DNA of 64,000 bases from Arcuatula senhousia. Its lineage: Eukaryota; Mollusca; Bivalvia; Mytilida; Mytilidae. Numbering within the stretch: the first letter of the stretch is position 1; each line of letters opens with the position of its first letter. Below the pieces are notes generated by a model, which saw nothing but the letters and a program-made list of their open reading frames with translations, did not search any database and was not told the DNA's origin. Shown piece by piece: positions 55,930 through 64,000 of the stretch. The DNA is taken from the NCBI GenBank assembly GCA_963971305.1, contig OZ020306.1, forward strand, positions 65,569,022 through 65,633,021. Reading direction: 5' to 3'. The position numbers were made by a program, and so were the translations under genes.

Positions 55930-56093
55930 GAGTTCACTCTGTTACGACTTGAGTTTGCAGTGTTGATTTCCGTACGGTTGTGTTTTGTGTTTCTTTGTGA
56001 TGTTCTTGTTCGTGTTTACAAGTTTCACATGAGTTTCGTCGTTGCCCTTTCAGAATTTTGACACTCGAATTCCCCATTGGTGCCTCTTGTAAG
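55930..56093 (-). repeat. Dispersed repeat A, copy 4
   Basis: Reverse complement of the blocks in the copies at 6066, 27021 and 30201, beginning with AAGAGGCACCAATGGGGA on the minus strand. Confidence 0.75.
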
Positions 56094-56644
56094 ATAATCC
56101 CCATTCATGGATAACATGTAGACCCTGTGTTGTACTATATCTGAAACAAAAGATATTTCCAATAGCCGATGTGGCTACATGTTGTGGCAAAAAGTCCTTT
56201 ATATCTTCTGAATCTGTCGGACCTGTAAATTGCCTCTTATACTGGACCCATCTGTCAAAAACTAGAAGTCTTCCTAGCTCTATCAATATTGACTTAACCT
56301 TTTACCTTCTAAATGGCAAACAAGGGACCAGGAACTCGTGGTCTTTCTCTAAGGTCGCTTCAAAAAAGTCAATAGGCAAAACGATTAATAGTTGTAATCT
56401 TTTACTATTGAAATGACAAAACAAGGCAGCGGGAACTCATGGTCTATATCTTAAAATAATAAAACAAATGATTAATATATTTCTTTGTTAATAAATTATA
56501 ATATCTAGATCTAGAGTCTCATGAGAAATGCCCGTGATGAAGGTATATCAAGTGCATGAGCCCTACTATAGACCCCAAAACACTATACTTGTTTTTTCTC
56601 TCAATAAAAGTATATAACAATACAAGCAACTTAAAAAAATAATA

Positions 56645-56763
56645 AAATAAACAGGAAGTAGGTGAGTGACAGACTTGAAATCGAATATCACGGTATGGGA
56701 CTGCATACTGATGCTGTATCCCAAATATCAAAAGGGTGTGATAAGTAGTTGCCGAGAAAACTG
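56645..56763 (-). repeat. Single unit of the 45.7-kb tandem repeat family
   Basis: On the minus strand it reads AGTTTTCTCGGCAACTACTT, GATATTTGGGATACAGCATC and CACCTACTTCCTGTT. It stops exactly where the TTAA MITE begins. Confidence 0.65.
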
Positions 56764-56767
56764 TTAA

Positions 56768-57164
56768 GAGGCTGTCCTTGTAGAAATCAGACTAAAGCCT
56801 ACAGAATCTGGCACATGAAGAATTTTATCCCAGCAGATTTATTGTCTAAATGTATTGTTGGGCTCATATGTAAATCAAAAATCACTAGGATTTGTTTGAA
56901 AGCAACATGGATGACTTGTGATTCAGCCTTAAAGTTCATGAACAAAGCAACCAAATTTTGCAAATATGCAAGAGTAATCTCCATTTTTCTGCATATTTTC
57001 ATTGCCTTCTATATAAATTATATCTAAGTTATCACTTCAATAAACCCAAAATCTGCATTTGTTTTGGGGAATGGGTGTTAACCTGACGTGAAATCAATGA
57101 AATTTTTTGAAAAACAAAATTTGTCATGTGCCAGCTATTGCCTGGGTTTTGCTTGGACAGCCTC
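56768..57164. mobile_element. 397-bp MITE with TTAA target duplication
   Basis: Perfect 10-bp ends GAGGCTGTCC / GGACAGCCTC are flanked by TTAA (56764-56767 and 57165-57168), of piggyBac or Kolobok type. Similarity continues inward imperfectly (GTGCCAG near both ends). The 92-residue frame inside is not conserved. Confidence 0.85.
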
Positions 57165-57168
57165 TTAA

Positions 57169-58002
57169 TAGAATTAATTCCCCGCCTGTGCACCGTCCGA
57201 AAACATTCACCATTTTATTAACCCGAGCCTTATTTTGGAAACGTTCCTAGAAATTCCAACGGCACGTCTCAGCAACTGATTTAGGACGATTCGTAGAATT
57301 TGCTAAGGAACATCTCGGCTGTCATACCGAAGCTTCCTTAGACGTTCAAAGACTGAAAAGTCTTATTTTTGTTAAAGCAACTTCTTAAATAAGGAAATAC
57401 ATTTTATACTATTAATGCTTTTAATGCAAATAATAATGCACGTTATTTAGAAAAAGGGGTGTATTACAAACAATAGGCATTAAAGTAACTATATAAAAGT
57501 AATTGTTTACAATAATATGAGATTTAATTTAATACTGAATGCAACTTTTATAAGTTTCAACCCCCCCCCCCCCTATTTCGGAAAGAGATTGCAATTGAGG
57601 TTTAAAATCGCCAGGTTTAAATCAGTGTAATTTTTTTATTTCCCATTTTTTAAAGATTTTCTAAAAGCAACAATAATGAGGGAAAGTACATGCAGATGTA
57701 TGGGTAAATTTTTGGATCACAGACCACAAAAGATTTATCGAAAGGCCGTTCTTTTTATACAAAATTGTCACATTATTCTTCCTAAATTTAAGAAGCTCTT
57801 TTTATTAAGAAATTATTAATTTTAGACGCCTACGAAAATTTGAATTGAACAAAGATGTGGTTTAGGAGGCGGTTTAGCTTTTTTTTAATCCTAAAAGAGC
57901 TTCAAAAATAAGACCATAGGATCCCCGACACCCCCGTGATATCCGGCCAACAAGTAAATTTGGCAGCCCTTACTGCGAAAGCCGAAGGGGACTATAGGTT
58001 TG
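57169..58002. other. Intergenic, nothing recognised
   Basis: AT-rich, with a C-run near 57561. No gene seen. Confidence 0.4.
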
Positions 58003-58790
58003 CGCTCTGTCCGTCTGTCCGTCCGTCCGTCTGTCCGTCTGTCACGCCTCAGTTTTCACAATTTTTTCTTAACGCTTATAGATAATGAACTGATTTTTGG
58101 TATGTGAGTTAACCATGATGAGTTATAGATCAAGTCTGAGTTTTGTGTCGGTCCACAAATTTTTATGGGAGTTATGGCCCTTTGAACTTTGAAAATTCAC
58201 AAAAATTTCAGTTTTCCGCACTTTTTTTCTTAACGCTTATAGATAATGAACTGATTTTTAGTATGTGCGTTAACCATGATAAGTTATAGATCACGTCTGA
58301 GTATCGTGTCGGTCCACAAATTTCTATGGGAGTTATGGCCCTTTGAACTTTGAAAATTCACAAAAATATCAGTTTTCCACACTTTTTTTCTAAACGCTTA
58401 TAGATAATGAACTGATTTTTGGTATGCGATTTTATCATAAACAGTTACAGACTAAGTTTGAGTGTCGTGCTGGTCAACAAATTTTTTTGGGAGTTATGGC
58501 CCTTTGAACTTTGAAAATTCACTAAAATATCAGTTTTCCGCACTTTTTTCTACACGCTTATAGACAATGAACTGATTTTTGGTATGTGATTTTACTATGA
58601 TGAGTTACAGATTAAGTTTGAGTTTCGTGCTGGTCCACAAATTTTAATGGGTGTTATGGCCCTTTGAAGTTTGAAAATCCATTGCAATTTTATTTTCTAC
58701 ACTTTTTTATTGTTCCTTGTAGATAATAAACTGATCAAGTTTTGGTATTCATTTGTTTGACAAATTGTTACCAGTGACTGAAATATGAGG
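58003..58790 (+). repeat. CTGTCCGTC microsatellite plus tandem array of ~160-bp units
   Basis: A (CTGTCCGT)n run at 58003-58043 leads into four full units and part of a fifth. Each starts CGCTTATAGATAATGAACTG and includes GGGAGTTATGGCCCTTTGAA. CCGAAGGGGACTATAGG just before the run and CCGGTAGGGGACTATG just after the array may be element ends. The layout recalls the pearl-like elements, with different ends. Confidence 0.8.
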
Positions 58791-60714
58791 CCGGTAGGGG
58801 ACTATGTATTGTTTTGCAATAATCTCAGAATGCTTGTTTTTTCTCTCTTTAAGTCAAAGTAAAAATATATCTTGACATTCGAAAAATTACCAGAGATATG
58901 GAATGAAGGACACAGTAAAACAATTAGTTAGACGATTGATGAGAAAAGAAGCGGGAAGACAACAAATCAGCAAAAAGACAAAATTATTCTATTGTAATAT
59001 ATCGTAAACAAACCTTCAACGCAGGAATGTTTTTACAAGCGAGATGTATCCCTAAATTCCATACAAGACGCATGTTTGGATAAGAGGTATATGATACAAA
59101 TACTAATTAAACATTTTTAGATATCATAGGTCAAAAGGAAAAGCAAGGTATACATCAGATGTTACATGAATTTCATTCGATAGGTTGCACCTTCAGTTCA
59201 ACGAGGGTTTGCGATGATACCTTAAAACAAAACCAAACAGCATGGGCTGTCTAATTATTTATTTTGATAATGTTTGAAATTATGTTGTTTATAGGTTAAT
59301 AAATAAATTTAAGAGTATTTGTACTGACTTTTGCGTTGTTCAGAAATTTAGACCATTTTCCAATGAACCAAAAACATGCAAAGAATTCGATTGGCTTATA
59401 CAGCTATTAATATACGCCCACTAAAAATATAAATGGTTAATAATTGATGGCAAACTCCGCTTAAATGAATCTGCTGTAAAACCAGTTAAACCGGTTTTCA
59501 GAATCTCAAAACAACATCGAATACACAACTTTTTCATTTGGCAATATTTCCTCTTAAGTGCGTGTCTCAGAGAAAACCATGCAGTTTTGTCCAGAAGCAA
59601 TATTTTCATAGCTATAAAACCAATGGTGTAACTTAAAGCCCTTCATAGATAACTTCTTTTGGCAAAATATTTTTTTTTGAAAAATTCAAGATGGCCGACC
59701 TGCGGGCCTTAACCAACTGTAAATGCATATCTTTGCTAAAATCAGCTTTATTGAAAAGAAAACTTCAACTAATTTATGATTTATTTTGTCCCAATGTTTT
59801 CTGATGATCAAAAATTCAACATGAAATCCTGTAAGAGTAATGCCTTGGCTTTCAATTGCAAAAGAAATTTTGAAAATCATAATTTCCATTACCAAGCACC
59901 ATTGGGGGTAATATTGGCAATTTGCCAAATTGTTCAAAATCACCAAAATCTTTGGTTTTTAACTTTTAATTTTGTCCAAGGCAGGCCTCTGAAATGAAAT
60001 CCTCTTTTATATTCAAAAAAATTATGCTTACAAGGTGAACATGTTAAACCTGCAACCATGGATCGTGTATTATAACTTCGGTACAAGTCTGTGAAGTGCC
60101 CACTGTGGGTTTGTTTCGATTTTGGTAGAAAAACTCCAACTTTTTGACAACTTTTGTAAAAGCATGAAAGTGTTTAATTTCAAACAAAATGCATTTTTAG
60201 CAAGTGACATGATAGTTTATTAGAATAAGAATAGCCCTTCGTGTCTTGACTTTGCACAAATTGTTCAGGTCAGAACTCAAAATGTGTAATTCGATGAAAT
60301 TTTAAGTTAGTGAATAAATAACAAGTAATGTGATAACAATTGACGAAAATTTATTTTCCTGCTGATTTAAATGAAGAAATGTGGGCCATTGGGTAAGATA
60401 GTTTGCTTCGCCTGACGCACAGGACTGAAAAGAGGCGCTCTACCCAAAAGAGTAAAAATGGATTTGAAAAGCATAGACCAATAAACCCCAAACTTGCCGA
60501 CCTGGAGCCCAAATAAAGGTAACTACACCTATACCCAAGAAGAATCGAATCGTTAGGTCTACAAACCTCACCATTTTGTTGTAGATGTCAGAGTGAGACG
60601 ACCCCTTATACACGTCGTACTGCATGATAAATTAAACATGCATGTCAAAACCAATATATTCTTTTTTGAATAATTATACAAAATAATTTATCAGCACCTG
60701 TAATATTCCAGTGG
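58791..60714. other. Intergenic, no gene recognised
   Basis: TTCAAGATGGCCGAC (about 59684-59698) matches an inverted piece near 42285, so a decayed repeat is present. No coding region is supported. Confidence 0.4.
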
Positions 60715-61115
60715 GTTCTGAAGTTCATCCGTCTCATCCGATCTCTAAACAAAATTCTTTCTTCGTTATCAGCCACTGATAGAATAATTCAATGTCGTGT
60801 AAGACGAAATGGTTTAGTTCTTGCTTTGATTAGTGTTTGGCTGGTTGATGTACTGAAATGATCACCGTAGCATCCCTGATATGTCATCACAAACCTGTTG
60901 TGTTTTGTGTAACTACCGACCCCAAAGATCACAATGGAAAAGGGATGTTTGGCGGGCCTTAAAACCTGGTTTTACCTTCCTTTTCTTTTGAAATGCCTGT
61001 ACCAAGTCAGGACCATTGCAATCTTCAATTTTCCTGTATGTCTTCCTTGTTTTGTCTCGTCTTATGGAGATTTGAGATTGATTCTCCAAGTTCGGGAATT
61101 TTGTTATTACCTTTA
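60715..61115 (+). mobile_element. 5'-truncated Penelope-like element (3' tail only)
   Basis: It begins within the last coding block (CTCATCCGATC...TTCTTCGTTATCAGCCACT) and then follows the tail of the copy at 53560-53945 to the same end. It is diverged by small changes. Truncation at the 5' end is typical of target-primed retrotransposition. Confidence 0.8.
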
Positions 61116-61204
61116 TTTTCTTTAGTTAATCAAACGAGAACAGATGGGTCTTAACTGTATCCGATGGTTTGCAAACTTTCAGTTTTAGAAAGAGTTTTTA
61201 TCAA

Positions 61205-61470
61205 TTTTTGCCTGACAAAAGTCTTCTTTAGGTTGAATTTGTCGGATAGTCTCCGTAGAGGTTATGACCTTTTAAAGGTAAATGGTAGCTTTTTCCATCA
61301 TCCCTATAGAATGGAAACTAATGAAGATAGAGGAAAGCTGCTGCTTGCTTAAACCTTCAACTCGTAAAGCTCTACAATGAGTTGACGCTGTAAGATGATC
61401 CCTCAAAGATATCCTATGGCTAAAAACTAAATGAGCGATTCAGGCTCCTGGTAGTCTCTTATTATTTAAA
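61205..61470 (-). mobile_element. Pearl-like element fragment (degenerate)
   Basis: Head GCGATTCAGGCTCCTGG plus about one and a half core units (GAAGATAGAGGAAAGCTGCT, GCTTAAACCTTCAACTCGT). No tail is present. Confidence 0.65.
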
Positions 61471-62292
61471 TATAAGGAGCAAAGTCGTTCGAGATTGCTG
61501 TGCATGACGTACTTGGCATTTTTTCCAGCAAGCTGGCGCCGTGGGACGTCAGAGCTCCTTCCATATCAAAACACACGTGATTTTAGCACAACAGTTTTGT
61601 TGTGCACTTCCGAGATAAATTAAGCAAATTTTATCATAATTGTTGCATATATACCCGTATTTTGGTCTCAAATGAAACATTTGGTTATTAAGAATAAAAA
61701 TACACGACACCAACTTGCTGGAAAAATGTCGAGGACGTCAGAGCAATCTCGGACTAGGAGCCAAGATGCGCTAATTGTGCATTCAAGATTGAAAATTTCA
61801 AAAAAAAAATTGTTTAAATATCTTTGAAAACAATAAATGTTGATAATTTTCCTGATGATCAACAGCATGAACAGAACAAAATTAAACCTGCATTCTCTGC
61901 ATGGGGAGAGTCCAGAATCATCTGCTTCTCCTATCTTATAAGACGTATATTTTCTTTTAAAATTTGTAGATTCATTAATTCATGGTATTAGAAACATTTT
62001 GTTTAATGCAGTCACGATAAAAAAGAAGGTATACTACTTTTTAAACTCACCAGAACCCGGGCCACAATCTCATTTATTACATAGAATGGTAATCAATGAT
62101 GTTGTGTATAGTTAAGATGTCATTGTAAATCAAGAATAGCGTTAAGATATAAAATACTAGTATACTCTTGATGAAAGGTGCATGCAAGACTTCGTATTGG
62201 TTGACGTGTCGAAATGTGGATGGTGACTATAAAGATGTTTTCTTTATAGGCATAACGAACAAAGATGTCTGTACACAATGGTATTTTAGTGT

Positions 62293-62528
62293 TTAGAATA
62301 TCACATTTCCATGAAGTCGATGTTCAATCACAGCAACTGATTTTCTATACGGGTTTTCCATTCCCTTAGGCAAGTTTGTCTGCATTTTTCCTGAAATCGT
62401 ACGATTTGCCTCTGTTACAATTGCTATAAGGTCAATGTCCTGTGTTTCATATTTGGAGTTTTGAATTACAGTGCTGACAGCGTGGAGCATCCATCCTCCC
62501 ATTAGAGAACGACCATACGACTCGCTAC
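62293..62528 (-). CDS. Second caspase gene, last exon (p10)
   Basis: 236 nt after acceptor CGTTTTAG|GT, in the same phase as exon 6 of the other caspase. It encodes SESYGRSLMGGWMLHA, QDIDLIAIVTEANR and YRKSVAVIEHRL, then a stop. About two thirds of the residues match exon 6 of the first gene, including the unusual SYGR in place of SWR/SYR. The p20 exons should lie at higher coordinates; none was found up to 64000, so the gene continues past the window or this is an isolated exon copy. Confidence 0.82.
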
Positions 62529-62575
62529 CTAAAACGTAAAAAAAATAAAGAAAGAATGAGTCCACGGGACACGGA

Positions 62576-62955
62576 TGCCCCCGTTGGCCTCAAATAAAAA
62601 GTTGAAGTCAGACAGGTCTGAAAGTCGCTTAGGACGCATAGTTTATCATACTAAACCATCCTACCAAGTTTCAATTCAATCCCATATACCGGTTCTGAGA
62701 AAAGCTTGACGGAAATTTTCATGTCGATTTTGGTATCGATCCAGCCCCAAACAGGAGGTAGATGTCCAACAGGTCTAAAATTCGCTTAAGACGTATAGTA
62801 TGTCATACTGAACCATCCTACCAAGTTTGAAGTTATTCCCATTTACAGTTTCTGAGAAAAGCTTGACGGAAATTTCGTACGGACGGACGTACGGACGGAC
62901 GAACATGAGTAAAACTAAATGCCCCCCCCCCGACATGTTGTCGCGGGGGCATAAA
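62576..62955 (+). mobile_element. Pearl-like repeat, second family
   Basis: The head has ACGGATGCCCCCG and the tail has CGCGGGGGCAT, inverted to each other. Between them are two core units of about 157 bp (CAGGTCTGAAAGTCGCTTAGG at 62614; the related unit at 62774) and a GGACGGACGTACGG run. The architecture resembles the other pearl-like copies but with different sequence. Confidence 0.6.
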
Positions 62956-63234
62956 AATAAATAAAAAGAGTTTAAAAGCAGATCTTGCTCAATATCAGGA
63001 AGAATAATAATATATAGCAATAAATTTCATTTTAAAGACATAGAACCTATCATTTTGGCAATTTTAAAAAAATAATAAAATTCACACTATTTGAAGAATA
63101 CAATGTAAAACCTTTGAAGAAACTGGTAAAATTTTCAAAAAACCTGCCAGAAAGTATTCTTTTCGACGGAAAACTGATGAAAAAAACGCAGTGTCAAAAA
63201 GAGGACAAACTAATTATAGCATGTAAACACTTGC

Positions 63235-63492
63235 GGGTACTGGTAAAGTGAGAAACAAAAAGTAACCAAACGAAACGGAGCTGCACAAAAACGATATCGG
63301 TAAAGAAGGAAACATAAACAGTAAAATTAGCAACCGAAACTGTATTTAGAGAGGAAACGATATCAAGCGAAACTGGTAAAAAGAAAAATTGAATCGATTT
63401 TAGCCGACACCAGTCGTTTTTCTTAATTTACCGATTTCGTTTTCTCTTCGCCTCGTTTGGTTACATTTCGTTTCTCAGTTTAACAGTACCCA
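63235..63492. mobile_element. MITE-like element, ~45-bp imperfect inverted repeats
   Basis: GGGTACTGGTAAAGTGAGAA followed by a GTAACCAAACGAAACGG block is mirrored at 63448-63492. The interior is rich in GAAAC-type units. The target duplication is unclear. Confidence 0.55.
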
Positions 63493-64000
63493 GTTTACCA
63501 AAAGTAAATATTTATGCTGGACAATACTTGATCAAAGCGAATGATTAAAATAAGATTTTTTCATAGAAAACTGCCAAACATTGAGTTTTTATGTTGGTAA
63601 AGGTAAGTTTTAGATAGTATATTTTTAATATATGTACTTTTTATTCAAATGAATGTAAAAAAATTAAAGGAATTAAAGTAAATCGTTTTACGCCGACTAC
63701 TTTAGTAATTCACAGTGTATTATTTGTAAAATTAAAATCTGACACATTCATAGCCTTTCTAGAGTAGTTAAATTAACTGTTTTTATAATGACACTTTATC
63801 ATATGTGGATACACCGTGGCAAGTATACGCGCTAAGCGCGTCGGTTTGTGTCCCACTTCATTATCATTTCATGTTCATTTCAACATCCCTTTCGTGTTCA
63901 TATCACCGCGCTCATCGGGACTAAGCAATAATAAACAAACTATAGAACTTTGAATTTCTTAAGAGAAATACAAAAATTATTTACTAGTAATCTGAAAAAA
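63493..64000. other. Intergenic edge, partial repeat
   Basis: 63865-63905 resembles the tail of the repeat at 6690 (TTTCATGTTCATTT). No gene was recognised, including no caspase p20 exon. Confidence 0.35.

Overview
The window is animal nuclear DNA: AT-rich, with split genes, GT-AG introns and a heavy load of transposable elements. A FoxF gene, effector-type caspases, a Penelope-like reverse transcriptase family and elements resembling oyster 'pearl' repeats (tandem cores between conserved ends) point to a lophotrochozoan, most probably a bivalve mollusc. The species cannot be fixed from the sequence.

Host genes, all on the minus strand: (1) FoxF, two exons (20438-19373 and 9269-9142), 397 aa, split by a 10.1 kb intron. 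(2) A six-exon, 437-aa effector-type caspase (47197 to 31408). The reading phase agrees at all five junctions and the catalytic His and Cys are present. It has an unusually long intersubunit linker and a changed substrate-pocket arginine motif. (3) The last exon of a second, similar caspase (62528-62293), whose upstream exons lie beyond the window or were not found.

Mobile DNA by region: 1-1811 is a jockey-like LINE reverse transcriptase cut by the window edge. 4-8 kb holds MITE-like and dispersed repeats and a C-rich tract. The FoxF intron carries a 1.06 kb element with 9-bp target duplications, a TTAA-flanked MITE, and a 2.5 kb element with perfect 46-bp terminal inverted repeats that carries two convergent zinc-finger genes and no transposase I recognise. 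21-31 kb is gene-poor and holds LINE remnants, direct repeats and a near-perfect hairpin. The caspase introns hold pearl-like elements, a TTAA foldback element and a nested stack: a hAT-type transposon (36470-42134, 6-bp target duplication) containing a pearl-like element and an 820-codon transposase gene that was interrupted by a 594-bp TA-flanked MITE. 48.5-50.2 kb is an inverted pearl-like copy. 50.6-53.9 kb is a broken Penelope-like element, with degenerate relatives at 55.3 and 60.7 kb. The remainder is MITEs and tandem repeats.

The most unusual items are the zinc-finger two-gene element in the FoxF intron, the caspase with its expanded linker and altered pocket shared by a paralogue, and a repeat family whose members share ends but carry unrelated tandem cores. 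All calls come from reading the sequence. No database search was made, and the gene models have no transcript support.
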